Shown here one piece after another: positions 54,449 to 63,913 of a DNA stretch of 64,000 nt. The notes beneath the pieces were generated by a model. It was not told the DNA's origin. It searched no databases and saw nothing but the letters and a program-made list of their open reading frames with translations. The position numbers were made by a program, and so were the translations under genes. The stretch is from Empedobacter stercoris. Its GTDB lineage: Bacteria; Bacteroidota; Bacteroidia; Flavobacteriales; Weeksellaceae. Where the stretch lies: NCBI RefSeq assembly GCF_020281205.1, contig NZ_JACXZC010000001.1:153295-217294 (forward strand). Direction: 5' to 3'. The first letter of the stretch is position 1, and every line of letters begins with the position of its first letter.

Positions 54449-55111
54449 ATGAAAAAATTATTTTTTATTGCTATTACAATGATTGGTGTTGCAAATTTGA
54501 GTGCTCAAGAAAAAACGACGGCATCTCAGTTTGGTATTAAATCAAGTGTTAATATGTCTTCATTTAATGGAAAAGATGTGAAAGATAATGATTATAAAGT
54601 AGGTTTTAGCGCAGGTCTTTACGGTCATTTTCCATTAACAGAACGTTTTGCAGTTCAACCAGAGGTTAATTTTGCTCGAATAGGAGGAAAGTTGAAAGAT
54701 GAAGTAACAGAAGTTGGGAATACAACGGTAAAAACTAAAAATAAAACAACCTTAGATTATATTCAAGTTCCAGTAATGTTCAAATATTATCCAGGAGCAT
54801 CGCGTTTCAATGTAGAAGCTGGACCTCAATTTGGATTTAACATGTACGCAAGCAACAAACAGCAAACAAGTATTTATGCAAACAATACCGTTTACACAAC
54901 AGAAGGAAAACAAGATATCAAAGATGATATAAAGAATTTTGATTTTGGTGTTAATTTTGGTTTAGGATACAATGTGACAGATAATATCAATGTTGGAGCA
55001 AGATACTACATGGGGTTAACTAAAATAACAGAAAATGTTAACAATGGTACAGCTACTGGAGCAGATGTGAAAAATCATTCTTTCTCTTTAGGTGTAGGAT
55101 ATTCGTTCTAA
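54449..55111 (+). CDS. Porin-family outer membrane beta-barrel protein (PorT-like), sigma-54 controlled
   Basis: This 220-aa protein has a signal peptide ending LSAQ, then TTASQFGIKSSVNMSSFNGKD and strands with YKVGFSAGLYGHFPL, FAVQPEVNFARIGG and VPVMFKYYPGASRFNVEAGPQFGF, ending FSLGVGYSF. This matches the outer-membrane-beta-barrel family (PF13568-type) common in Bacteroidota. The terminal Phe supports barrel insertion. A sigma-54-type promoter sits upstream, like that of the 169-aa barrel, so the two probably respond to one signal though they are not sequence twins. Confidence 0.85.
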   Translation: MKKLFFIAITMIGVANLSAQEKTTASQFGIKSSVNMSSFNGKDVKDNDYKVGFSAGLYGHFPLTERFAVQPEVNFARIGGKLKDEVTEVGNTTVKTKNKTTLDYIQVPVMFKYYPGASRFNVEAGPQFGFNMYASNKQQTSIYANNTVYTTEGKQDIKDDIKNFDFGVNFGLGYNVTDNINVGARYYMGLTKITENVNNGTATGADVKNHSFSLGVGYSF

Positions 55112-55132
55112 TCGAGAATATTTGTTTAAATA

Positions 55133-55163
55133 AAAAGGATTCTACTTCTGGTAGAATCCTTTT
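55133..55163. terminator. Bidirectional terminator before the ABC permease
   Basis: AAAAGGATTCTAC (55133-55145) pairs with GTAGAATCCTTTT (55151-55163) around TTCTG. It lies between convergent genes that stop at 55111 and 55170. Confidence 0.9.
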
Positions 55164-55169
55164 CTTTTT

Positions 55170-56381
55170 TTATTCTTTTAACGCAATTTTTTTGATGGAT
55201 TGGCTTAAGATAATTTTATTTAAGATGAATAAAAAGAAGACGATAATCAATCCAAAACCTATCACTTCCCAAATATGTGAAGATTCAATGGTCATGAATT
55301 TCCCAATTTTCACCTTAATCCTATCCAAAACGAAATAAACCAATGGAATTGAAATTATATAACTAATCAACATAAAAATAATCGAAAATTTAAGATAAGG
55401 ACGAGCCAATTGATTGATGTTGTATCCAATCAAAAATAAATCTTTTGTCTTATGCTTATTCTTTTCAATCATCAATTGGAAATTAATAATCATTAACCAT
55501 ATTGCTGCAAAAACAATGATTAGACCAATAAATAGAACCAACGAAAACGCTAATTTTAAATAATAAGTCAATTCATTATTTTTCAATTCATCCTTGTTGA
55601 TATCATAATTATGTTGCTCAAAATAAATGGAAGCATTTTCATCTCCTTGTGATTTAGTTTCGACTACAAGACGAGATGGTTGTGCTGTTTTTTGCGATGC
55701 ATAAGTTTGATTCGCCCATTCTAAAAAGTTTTCAGGAACTAAAATAGTGTTAATTTTTGTGGTAAAATCAACAATTCGTGCTTGATAGATTTTTTGATTT
55801 TCATCTTTACCTATAATCAACTGAAAAGGAATTTTGGTAAACAAACTTTCAGAAACTTGCGGCAATCCTTGACTTGTTGCAAACCCAAAATTATATAAGT
55901 TGAGGTAACTTTTTGGGATAATAATCGGTATAAAATCTTGACCTTCTTGCCATTTCCAATCCGATTGATCAACTTCTATAAAATCTTTTGGTACAGACTC
56001 AAAAAATAAATCAGTTGAAAAACCTCGAATTCCAGCAATTCCACCAACTTGTAATTTTACAGGAAATTGACTGCTTTTGAAAGTTCCAACTTTTGCAGTA
56101 AAATTCTGCGATTTTAGTTCCTCGATTTCGTCTTCATTAAAGCTTGGATTTTCTCCGGTTAATGTTTGTAAAGACGAAATCTTCTTATTCAAAACGATAT
56201 AATTCGCTTTCCAAACTGAGCTATCTTCTCCAAAATTTTTAGCATAATCTAAATAAATTGTTCCAGCCAAAATCAAGATAAAAAAACCGATAATAGAGAA
56301 AAAACAAAAGGTTGTAATTCGTAAGAAACTTAGGTTTTTACGAACCAATTTTTCGATTAAATTTTTAGAGTTGAATGACAT
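55170..56381 (-). CDS. FtsX/MacB-like ABC transporter permease
   Basis: This 403-aa protein has one N-terminal membrane helix (about 20-45), a periplasmic domain of about 225 residues and three C-terminal helices (about 275-300, 325-355 and 370-395), the four-helix topology of the FtsX/MacB/LolE family. The periplasmic part contains IAGIRGFSTDLFFESVPKDF, like the MacB core. It overlaps the ATPase gene by 17 bases and follows a DUF4836 lipoprotein. A role in envelope lipoprotein or signalling transport is inferred; no substrate can be named. Confidence 0.82.
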   Translation of the reverse strand: MSFNSKNLIEKLVRKNLSFLRITTFCFFSIIGFFILILAGTIYLDYAKNFGEDSSVWKANYIVLNKKISSLQTLTGENPSFNEDEIEELKSQNFTAKVGTFKSSQFPVKLQVGGIAGIRGFSTDLFFESVPKDFIEVDQSDWKWQEGQDFIPIIIPKSYLNLYNFGFATSQGLPQVSESLFTKIPFQLIIGKDENQKIYQARIVDFTTKINTILVPENFLEWANQTYASQKTAQPSRLVVETKSQGDENASIYFEQHNYDINKDELKNNELTYYLKLAFSLVLFIGLIIVFAAIWLMIINFQLMIEKNKHKTKDLFLIGYNINQLARPYLKFSIIFMLISYIISIPLVYFVLDRIKVKIGKFMTIESSHIWEVIGFGLIIVFFLFILNKIILSQSIKKIALKE

Positions 56382-57006
56382 TTGAAAGGCGTTTATCGTG
56401 AATTTCGTGTAAGCTGGTAAAAATGATTCCAGCCTTATTTTTTGCAGCTTCTTCAGTTACCAAATCAATCAAAAGTTGTTGATTAACTTCGTCCAAATGA
56501 CTAAAAGGTTCATCTAAAAGTAAAAAATCAAATGGTTGACAAAGTGCACGAATTACCGCAATTCGCTGACGTTGACCATAAGAAAGATGAACAGCTTTTT
56601 GATGTAAATGACTTTTTAATCCAACTTTTTCTATCCATTCGATGATTTGATTTTCTGTTCGATGTTGCGTCAAGACATTTTTTAATTGAATGTTTTCCAT
56701 TAAAGTTAATTCTTCAAATAAATGCAAACCTTGAAAAACATAGGCTATTTTTTCGCGTCTAATTTTTGTCCAGTCATTCAAAGAATAATTCTTAATAGTT
56801 TGTCCGTCAAACAAAACTTCTCCGTCATAATCTTTCCGATCGCCGTACAAAATATTAATCAACGTTGATTTACCAACGCCAGAATGCGCAACAATTTGAT
56901 AAATATTTCCATTGGAAAAAGTATACTCGTTTTTCCAAATCTCAGATTGTTCAAACCCAAATTCCTTGAGTGGATGAGGAACAAGTTGATTAATTTTAAT
57001 TTCCAT
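56365..57006 (-). CDS. ABC transporter ATP-binding protein (LolD/FtsE-like)
   Basis: With the ATG at 57006 (MEIKINQLVPHPLKEF) the product is 213 aa. The longer frame from 57048 would add 14 residues inside the lipoprotein gene and lacks family similarity. It has Walker A as SGVGKST in VAHSGVGKSTLINILYG, the Q-loop FQGLHLF, signature LSYGQRQRIAVIRAL and Walker B LLLDEPFSHLDE. This is the usual MacB/LolD/FtsE-type ATPase. It works with the permease encoded by the next gene, which it overlaps. Confidence 0.9.
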   Translation of the reverse strand: MEIKINQLVPHPLKEFGFEQSEIWKNEYTFSNGNIYQIVAHSGVGKSTLINILYGDRKDYDGEVLFDGQTIKNYSLNDWTKIRREKIAYVFQGLHLFEELTLMENIQLKNVLTQHRTENQIIEWIEKVGLKSHLHQKAVHLSYGQRQRIAVIRALCQPFDFLLLDEPFSHLDEVNQQLLIDLVTEEAAKNKAGIIFTSLHEIHDKRLSNVIQL

Positions 57007-58615
57007 TTTGTTGTTGTGCTTGATTGAAAAATAAAGAATAGGCTTCATCCAAAAGCAAGAAAATAACTTCTAAACTATTTTTATCCGTTTTCTTCATATG
57101 TATTTTTCCAGTTTTAGTATATTCATTTGAAACACGGTAATCAATATAATTAAAGTTGGATAAAACTTTTTGAATTTCTTTTGTATTTCCAAAAGGAATT
57201 TGTTGGTAAATGTAGTTTTGAACCTCCTTTGGATATTGATCAAAATTAAGATTGACATAACCAAACATCGGATTTGAAGCATTTGTAGCAAATTTTGAAG
57301 TGACAAAATTTGAAGAGCTTATCATGTTGTTCAAATATTGATTCATGATCGATTGATTATTTGTGATGTACATCAAATTGTTTTTGTACGTCATATAAAT
57401 CTTCATATTTGTCGAAATTGGCAACATGTAATAGGGACCAATTTTCTGAATATTTTGCTGATGAGATTTTAAAAAATCCTTGAAGAAAATATCATTTTTC
57501 ATTTTTCCACCTAAAACAAATTGTGGATAAACAACTTGTTGAATAAAGTCATCTTTCTTACCAAAAAAATCATTTGGATTGAATGCTTTTCCGATTTCAA
57601 AATCATAAACACTAAACAAAGCTTCGCCTTCAAAACTTTGTTCTAATTTGTTTAAATCAAGCTCATATTGCTCTAAAAATGTTGTTAAAAAATTTTGATC
57701 TTCGAAAACATAACGTGTATTTGCAGGATAAATTCCTAAACCAATGTTCATATAACTTTGCGCAGGGAAAAATTTAAAAAAATCGGTATTAATTTTTGAT
57801 TTCCACATCGGACGTTTTGCTAATTCGACTTTTGTAATCGCATCGGGATGAAATTTCTGTGTAAAACTAATTCCGTCCGAAGTAAAAGAAATAAAATTGA
57901 CCCACGAACTTTTTGTGAAATCAAGGTTTTTCTTGCTTTTGTTTTCAGTTTTCGAAAAGTTTTTCAAAAAATTTCCAGTGTACCAAATGTTGATGTCCTG
58001 CGAGTTTTTGACAAAATCTCCAAAACTATTATTTTCCTTCGCAAGCGAATGTTTGTCGTTGATAATTTTCGTAAAATAATCTTGAATAGCTTTCTCTCCA
58101 ACTCCAAATTCAGAAACAATTAGTAAAAATTGAGACTTGTTCCATGCCATAAAAGGTTTATCAAACCCAGAAATCGTTGTAAATCCATCTTTCTTTTCAA
58201 ACGAAATTTCTTTTTTATTTATTCCTTTATAAATAGTTGTAAGATGTTCTTCGAATTGATCTTTATCGCGCATATTCGTAATTAATGCGACCATATTTTT
58301 TCCATTTATTTTTTGTCCAAAAAGATAGATTGGACTAATGATATCAATGCCTGCTGAAGTAGGATTGTCTTTTATCTGTTTGAATAATTTATCAAAAGTT
58401 GGATCTTGATTTTTGATTTCATTTTCAGCTAATTGATAAAATTTGTATTGATTTATTTCATTGAAATTGCCTTTTTCGGCAATAGATTTTGGATTGATTA
58501 ACGCAACAAAATCTGCATCGGTCGGAATTAAAACGGTGTAATCTTCGTTTTTAGAACAACTTGCAAAAAGCAAAAGTAGAAAGAGAATTGAATAATAGTT
58601 GAACCTTTTTTTCAT
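56996..58615 (-). CDS. DUF4836-family lipoprotein
   Basis: This 539-aa protein has lipobox LLFASC (Cys20) and the DUF4836 start DYTVLIPTDADFVALINPKSIAEKGN. Residues to about 450 carry repeated beta-rich segments (KPFMAWNKSQFLLIVSEFG, and YMNIGLGIYPANTRYVFED later), typical of this Bacteroidota periplasmic or surface family of unknown function. It is the first gene of a three-gene operon and its end overlaps the ATPase by 11 bases. That suggests it is the substrate-capturing or accessory part of an ABC envelope system; this is inference. Confidence 0.85.
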   Translation of the reverse strand: MKKRFNYYSILFLLLLFASCSKNEDYTVLIPTDADFVALINPKSIAEKGNFNEINQYKFYQLAENEIKNQDPTFDKLFKQIKDNPTSAGIDIISPIYLFGQKINGKNMVALITNMRDKDQFEEHLTTIYKGINKKEISFEKKDGFTTISGFDKPFMAWNKSQFLLIVSEFGVGEKAIQDYFTKIINDKHSLAKENNSFGDFVKNSQDINIWYTGNFLKNFSKTENKSKKNLDFTKSSWVNFISFTSDGISFTQKFHPDAITKVELAKRPMWKSKINTDFFKFFPAQSYMNIGLGIYPANTRYVFEDQNFLTTFLEQYELDLNKLEQSFEGEALFSVYDFEIGKAFNPNDFFGKKDDFIQQVVYPQFVLGGKMKNDIFFKDFLKSHQQNIQKIGPYYMLPISTNMKIYMTYKNNLMYITNNQSIMNQYLNNMISSSNFVTSKFATNASNPMFGYVNLNFDQYPKEVQNYIYQQIPFGNTKEIQKVLSNFNYIDYRVSNEYTKTGKIHMKKTDKNSLEVIFLLLDEAYSLFFNQAQQQNGN

Positions 58616-58825
58616 AAGAAAATTGTATGTTGCTTTATTGTTAAATAATTGATTTGAAAGGTGTAAGTTTATAAAAAATGTATTTTGAATTAAAATAGGT
58701 TAAAACTCTAATAATGGGATAAATTTAAGCAATATTTAATATGATTTTCGTTTCTATAACAATAAAATATGTAAAAATTTCTTATATTCGCACTCCTTGA
58801 TTTAGAAGAAATAACAAAGAATTCG

Positions 58826-61800
58826 ATGGCAAAAAAGTTTAGAGAATATAAGCACTTAGACTTGGTACAAGTCTCAAAAGAAACGTTAGAAGATTGGAAA
58901 CAAAATAATGTTTTTGAAAAAAGTATTTCTACACGTGATGGAAATCCATCTTTTGTGTTTTATGAAGGTCCTCCTTCTGCAAACGGAAAGCCAGGAATTC
59001 ACCACGTTTTAGCACGTTCTATCAAAGATATATTTTGTCGTTACCAAACGTTAAAAGGAAAACAAGTTTTCCGTAAAGCAGGTTGGGATACACACGGTTT
59101 ACCAGTAGAATTGGGAACTGAAAAAGAATTAGGAATCACGAAAGAAGATATCGGAACTAAAATTACAGTTGAAGAATATAACGAAGCATGTAAACGTACA
59201 GTAATGCGTTACACTGATTTGTGGAATGATTTGACTGAAAAAATGGGTTATTGGGTGGATATGGAAGATCCATACATCACATACAAACCAAAATATATGG
59301 AGTCTGTTTGGTGGTTGTTAAAACAAATTTACAACAAAGATTTGTTGTACAAAGGTTATACCATTCAACCATATTCTCCTAAAGCTGGTACAGGTTTGTC
59401 TTCGCACGAGTTAAATCAACCAGGAACATATCAAGACGTAACAGATACAACAATTGTTGCTCAATTTAAAGTAAAGAAAGACTCAACAGATTTATTCAAT
59501 GATTTTGATGGAGATGTATATTTCTTAGCTTGGACAACAACTCCTTGGACCTTACCTTCGAATACAGCATTGACTGTTGGTCCAAAAATAGATTATGTAG
59601 TGGTTGAAACATTCAATCAATATACATTCGAGCCAATTCGTGTAATTTTAGGAAAACCATTGGTGTCAAAACAATTTGGAAAACCATATTTCTTAGCAGA
59701 AACAGAAGAAGATTTCAAAGTTTATGCTGCTGGGAATAAAACAATTCCTTATAGAATTGTTGGTGAATACAAAGGAGCTGATTTAGTAGGAACACGCTAT
59801 GAGCAATTATTGCCTTGGGCGTTACCTTATGAAGATGCAGAAAATGCATTTCAAGTTATTCCAGGAGATTTCGTAACTACTGAAGATGGTACAGGTATCG
59901 TTCATACTGCGCCTACTTTTGGAGCAGATGATGCTAAAGTAGCAAAAGATGCAGGTGTTCCACCAATGTTAGTATTGGATAACCATGGTAATGCTGTTCC
60001 TTTAGTTGATTTACAAGGTCGTTTTGTGGCTGAATTACCAGAAGGTTACGGAGGTAAATATGTGAAAAATGAATACTATGACGATGGAGCTGCGCCAGAA
60101 AAATCGGTTGATGTAGAAATCGCGATTTTATTGAAAGAGCAAAACAAAGCGTTCAAAGTAGAAAAATATAAACACAGTTACCCACATTGTTGGAGAACAG
60201 ACAAACCAATTTTATATTATCCATTAGACTCTTGGTTCATCAAAGTAACGGACGTTAAAGACCGTATGGTTGAATTGAATAAAGAAATCAATTGGAAACC
60301 AAAAGCAACAGGAGAAGGTCGTTTCGGAAATTGGTTAGAAAATGCCAATGATTGGAACTTGTCTCGTTCTCGTTATTGGGGAATTCCATTACCAATTTGG
60401 AGAACAGAAGATGGGGACGAAGTAACTGTTATCGGTTCTGTTGAAGAATTGATTACTGAGATTGAAAAATCAATTGCAGCAGGTGTTCAACAATCGAATC
60501 CTTTCAAAAATTTCGAAATTGGAAACATGGCAGAAGAAAACTATGATTTAATCGACTTACACAAAAATGTAGTAGATGAAATCACATTAGTTTCAGCTTC
60601 AGGAAAACCAATGAAACGTGAAGCTGATTTAATTGATGTATGGTTTGATTCTGGAGCAATGCCTTATGCGCAAGTGCACTATCCATTCGAAAATAAAGAA
60701 TTGATTGATAATGGAACAATGTATCCTGCCGATTTTATTGCAGAAGGTGTAGACCAAACTCGTGGTTGGTTTTATACATTACACGCAATTGGAACATTGG
60801 TTTTCGATTCGAAGGCATACAAAAATGTGATGTCAAATGGATTGGTATTAGACAAGAATGGTCAAAAAATGTCAAAACGCTTGGGTAACGCAGTAGATCC
60901 ATTTGATACATTGGCAACATACGGTCCTGATGCAACGCGTTGGTACATGATTGCAAATGCACAGCCATGGGAAAATTTGAAATTTGATTTAGCTGGTGTT
61001 GATGAAGTTCGTCGTAAATTCTTCGGAACATTATACAATACGTATTCATTTTTCGCTTTATATGCGAATGTTGATGGATTTACTTTCGCTGAAGAAGAAA
61101 TACCAGTAAATGAAAGAGCTGAATTAGACCAATGGATTATTTCTGAATTGAATACCTTAACGAAGAAAGTTGATGGCTTTTTATCGGATTATGAACCAAC
61201 GAAAGCAGCTCGTGCAATCCAAGAATTTGTTATTGATAATTTATCAAATTGGCACGTTCGTTTATCAAGAAGACGTTTCTGGAGAGGTGATTACTCAAAA
61301 GATAAAGTAGCAGCATATCAAACATTGTATACTGTTTTAGAAACAATTTCTATATTAGGTTCGCCAATTGCTCCGTTCTTTATGGATCGTTTATACAAAG
61401 ATCTTAATGCAGCAACAGCTAAGAATGCAGCAGAATCTGTTCACTTAGCAGATTTCCCAGTTGTAGATGAGTCATTGATTAAATCTCAATTAGAAGAACA
61501 AACACATTTAGCACAAACAGCGACAAGTATGATTTTATCGCTTCGTAAATTGAGTGATAAGAAAGTACGTCAGCCATTACAAAAAGTAATGATTCCTGTG
61601 TTGAATGATACAATGAAAGCAAATTTAGAAGCTGTATCTGAATTATTAAAACAAGAAGTTAATGTTAAAGAAATTCAATTATTAACAAACGAAGAAGCTT
61701 CAAATCTTTTAGTGAAATCTATCAAACCTAATTTCAAGACTTTAGGGCCGAAATATGGAAAAGAAATGAAAGCTATTTCCGCTGCTACAGCGCAAATCAC

Positions 61801-62233
61801 GAATGAACAAATTGTTAAATTAGAGCAATCTGGACAAATTGATTTGTTAATTGATAACAAAACATTAACTTTAGATGTAGAAGATTTTGAAATCGCAACA
61901 AAAGACATCCCAGGATGGACTGTTGCTTCTAATGCTATTCTAACGGTGGCGCTTGATTTACAATTAACTGAAGAGTTAATTAATGAAGGTGTTGCCCGTG
62001 AATTGGTAAATAGAATTCAGAATCTACGTAAAGAAACCGGATTAGAAGTAACCGACAAAATTATACTTAATTTAAAAAATGATGAATCAATCGTAAATGC
62101 TGTCGAGCAAAACAAAGATTACATTTGTTCTGAGACATTAGCAAACGATCTTGTGTTACAAGATGAAGTTGCGAATGGGGCAGAGGTTGAAATTAATGGC
62201 TTGATAACGCAAATTGCGATTACTAAATTGTAA
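58826..62233 (+). CDS. ileS: Isoleucyl-tRNA synthetase
   Basis: IleRS charges tRNA-Ile. The 1135-aa protein has the HIGH-type motif as GIHH at 57-60 in PPSANGKPGIHHVLAR and the editing domain containing WTTTPWTLPSNTAL. The catalytic motif is KMSKRLGN near residue 680, and an anticodon-binding C-terminal domain follows. Length and the GIHH variant fit the larger eukaryote-like IleRS subtype, which in other bacteria often resists mupirocin. The 210-base gap before it has a -7-like TATATTCG at 58793-58800 and no other gene. Confidence 0.97.
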   Translation: MAKKFREYKHLDLVQVSKETLEDWKQNNVFEKSISTRDGNPSFVFYEGPPSANGKPGIHHVLARSIKDIFCRYQTLKGKQVFRKAGWDTHGLPVELGTEKELGITKEDIGTKITVEEYNEACKRTVMRYTDLWNDLTEKMGYWVDMEDPYITYKPKYMESVWWLLKQIYNKDLLYKGYTIQPYSPKAGTGLSSHELNQPGTYQDVTDTTIVAQFKVKKDSTDLFNDFDGDVYFLAWTTTPWTLPSNTALTVGPKIDYVVVETFNQYTFEPIRVILGKPLVSKQFGKPYFLAETEEDFKVYAAGNKTIPYRIVGEYKGADLVGTRYEQLLPWALPYEDAENAFQVIPGDFVTTEDGTGIVHTAPTFGADDAKVAKDAGVPPMLVLDNHGNAVPLVDLQGRFVAELPEGYGGKYVKNEYYDDGAAPEKSVDVEIAILLKEQNKAFKVEKYKHSYPHCWRTDKPILYYPLDSWFIKVTDVKDRMVELNKEINWKPKATGEGRFGNWLENANDWNLSRSRYWGIPLPIWRTEDGDEVTVIGSVEELITEIEKSIAAGVQQSNPFKNFEIGNMAEENYDLIDLHKNVVDEITLVSASGKPMKREADLIDVWFDSGAMPYAQVHYPFENKELIDNGTMYPADFIAEGVDQTRGWFYTLHAIGTLVFDSKAYKNVMSNGLVLDKNGQKMSKRLGNAVDPFDTLATYGPDATRWYMIANAQPWENLKFDLAGVDEVRRKFFGTLYNTYSFFALYANVDGFTFAEEEIPVNERAELDQWIISELNTLTKKVDGFLSDYEPTKAARAIQEFVIDNLSNWHVRLSRRRFWRGDYSKDKVAAYQTLYTVLETISILGSPIAPFFMDRLYKDLNAATAKNAAESVHLADFPVVDESLIKSQLEEQTHLAQTATSMILSLRKLSDKKVRQPLQKVMIPVLNDTMKANLEAVSELLKQEVNVKEIQLLTNEEASNLLVKSIKPNFKTLGPKYGKEMKAISAATAQITNEQIVKLEQSGQIDLLIDNKTLTLDVEDFEIATKDIPGWTVASNAILTVALDLQLTEELINEGVARELVNRIQNLRKETGLEVTDKIILNLKNDESIVNAVEQNKDYICSETLANDLVLQDEVANGAEVEINGLITQIAITKL

Positions 62234-62237
62234 GCGT

Positions 62238-62624
62238 ATGGCAACAACAGACGAAAAAGTAAGATACTCTGACGCAGAATTGGAAGAGTTTAGAGCAATA
62301 ATTCAAGAGAAATTAGATCAAGCGATAAAAGATTATGAATTATTGAAAGAAGCTTACACAAACGATAGTAACAACGGTACAGACGATACGTCTCCAACTT
62401 TCAAAGCGTTTGAGGAAGGTTCTGAAACAATGTCGAAAGAACAAAATGCACAATTAGCAGCACGTCAAGATAAATTTATTCGTGACCTAAAAAATGCATT
62501 GTTACGTATTTCGAACAAAACATACGGTATTTGCCGTGTAACAGGAAAATTAATTAATAAAGATCGTTTGAAATTAGTTCCGCATGCTACATTAAGCATC
62601 GAAGCTAAGAATATGCAACGTTAA
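62238..62624 (+). CDS. DksA/TraR-like regulator lacking zinc-finger cysteines
   Basis: The ATG at 62238 (MATTDEKVRYSDAEL) gives 128 aa. The open frame from 62214 would start inside ileS. It has an N-terminal helix-hairpin (LEEFRAIIQEKLDQAIKDYEL...) and the C-terminal C4-finger-like segment YGICRVTGKLINKDRLKLVPHATLSIEAK. Only one of the four zinc Cys remains; the others are Thr, Ser and Ala. DksA binds the RNA polymerase secondary channel with ppGpp. The loss of zinc ligands is seen in Bacteroidota relatives. It lies 4 bases after the ileS stop. Confidence 0.85.
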   Translation: MATTDEKVRYSDAELEEFRAIIQEKLDQAIKDYELLKEAYTNDSNNGTDDTSPTFKAFEEGSETMSKEQNAQLAARQDKFIRDLKNALLRISNKTYGICRVTGKLINKDRLKLVPHATLSIEAKNMQR

Positions 62625-62633
62625 TACAGAGTT

Positions 62634-63278
62634 TTGAAAAAAGTAGTACTCATTACCATTTTGGTTTTAATCATTGACCAAATCTCGAAATTTTACGTTA
62701 AAACACACTTTTTTTTAGGTGAAGATGTAGATGTTTTGGGTTGGTTTAAAATAGCATTTGTAGAAAATCCAGGAATGGCCTATGGGATGCATTTCGGAGG
62801 AGAAACAGGCAAAATCCTTTTATCACTTCTACGTATTGTGCTAATCGGTATGATTATCTACTATATTAATGCATGGGCGAAAAAACTAAATAATAATTTC
62901 TTTATCATTCCGATTGCGCTTGTTTTGGCAGGTGCAATTGGGAATGTAATTGACGGAATTTTTTATGGTGTTATTTTCGATAAAGGAACGACATACAATG
63001 ATATGTTTCAAGACTGGGTAGGTTATCAAGGAATTGCTCAAGCAAACTTTGCTGGTTATTCTGGATGGTTTACTGGTTGTGTCGTAGACATGCTTTATTT
63101 TCCAATTGTAGAGTTCGATTGGCCTACTTGGATACCAATTATAGGTGGACAACATTATAAGTTCTTTCAGCCTGTATTTAATATCGCAGATTCGGCTATT
63201 TTTATAGGAGGACTTAGTTTATTCCTTTTCCGTAAAAAAGCCTTTACAACCGATAATGGTGTAAGATTAAGATTTTAA
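62634..63278 (+). CDS. lspA: Signal peptidase II (lipoprotein signal peptidase)
   Basis: LspA removes signal peptides from lipoproteins. The 214-aa protein has four membrane helices and the catalytic Asp pair in GAIGNVIDGIFYG and FNIADSAIFIGG. ENPGMAYGMHFGGETG is the family motif near residue 45. It is longer than the usual 160 or so, mainly because of the loop between about residues 118 and 165 (YNDMFQDWVGYQGIAQANF), as in other Bacteroidota. The start is TTG at 62634; no in-frame ATG lies near enough. It follows the DksA-like gene by nine bases. Confidence 0.93.
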   Translation: MKKVVLITILVLIIDQISKFYVKTHFFLGEDVDVLGWFKIAFVENPGMAYGMHFGGETGKILLSLLRIVLIGMIIYYINAWAKKLNNNFFIIPIALVLAGAIGNVIDGIFYGVIFDKGTTYNDMFQDWVGYQGIAQANFAGYSGWFTGCVVDMLYFPIVEFDWPTWIPIIGGQHYKFFQPVFNIADSAIFIGGLSLFLFRKKAFTTDNGVRLRF

Positions 63279-63285
63279 AAAGATA

Positions 63286-63315
63286 AATCCTCGATAATTA
63301 ATTATCGAGGATTTT
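63286..63315 (+). terminator. Terminator after lspA
   Basis: A perfect palindrome AAATCCTCGATAATT/AATTATCGAGGATTT occupies 63286-63315, followed by a T run. Confidence 0.9.
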
Positions 63316-63351
63316 TTATGTTTGTATTCGATGGCATTTATAATTAAATAG

Positions 63352-63744
63352 ATGAATAAATTTTATTTTAAAAATCAACTTTTAATAGCTTTTGTATTGT
63401 TTATTTTCTCGTTTTATGAAATTTATACCTTAAGGGTAAATGATTTAGTGATAAATGATAAAAACAAGAAAGAAATAACTGTATCAGAAATGAACTGTGG
63501 TGTAGGTAATGGAGCTTATTCAATTACATTTTTATATAATGATAAAAATTATAATACTAAAATATTAAGTGAACCATGTATAAATATGAATATTGGAGAT
63601 AAATATGAATTATATTATTCAGATAAAAACGATGAATTTATAGATTATCATTCTTTCGAACATAGTAAAAAAGGAGTTGTTTTTTCTGTTCTAATTTTAA
63701 TCTTATTTCTAATTCCTTATAAATCATTATTCAATAAAAAATAA
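63352..63744 (+). CDS. Small two-helix membrane protein of unknown function
   Basis: This 130-aa protein has one N-terminal hydrophobic helix (about 8-28), a polar domain of about 70 residues and a C-terminal hydrophobic helix (about 108-124, ending NKK). Its loop contains MNCGVGNGAYSITFLYNDKNYNTKI and SEPCINMNIGDKYELYYSDK, with two Cys. I do not recognise the family; the layout resembles DUF3592-like small membrane proteins. It is separated from lspA by a strong terminator and ends before the shared terminator at 63751. Confidence 0.6.
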   Translation: MNKFYFKNQLLIAFVLFIFSFYEIYTLRVNDLVINDKNKKEITVSEMNCGVGNGAYSITFLYNDKNYNTKILSEPCINMNIGDKYELYYSDKNDEFIDYHSFEHSKKGVVFSVLILILFLIPYKSLFNKK

Positions 63745-63750
63745 CATAAA

Positions 63751-63784
63751 AAAAACTCCTTTCAAATGCTTGAAAGGAGTTTTT
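63751..63784. terminator. Bidirectional terminator next to the tRNA-Val genes
   Basis: AAAAACTCCTTTCAA (63751-63765) pairs perfectly with TTGAAAGGAGTTTTT (63770-63784) around ATGC. It ends the small membrane gene on the plus strand and the tRNA transcript on the minus strand. Confidence 0.92.
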
Positions 63785-63788
63785 ACTG

Positions 63789-63863
63789 TGGTCCCTACTG
63801 GATTCGAACCAGTGACCCCCTGCTTGTAAGGCAGGTGCTCTGAACCAGCTGAGCTAAGAGACC
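63789..63863 (-). tRNA. tRNA-Val (anticodon UAC), copy 1
   Basis: Read on the minus strand, GGTCTCT pairs with AGGGACC (one T-G pair), the D-arm is TAGCTCAGCTGG and the anticodon stem CCTGC/GCAGG encloses CTTACAA, so the anticodon is TAC (UAC), Val. The T arm GGTTCGAATCC is canonical and the discriminator A is at 63789; the CCA is not encoded. It is identical to the copy at 63914. Confidence 0.93.
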
Positions 63864-63913
63864 TAAGGTTCATTTAAGATTTTTTTCGAACAGACTTCTT
63901 ATTGTCTAAAAAG

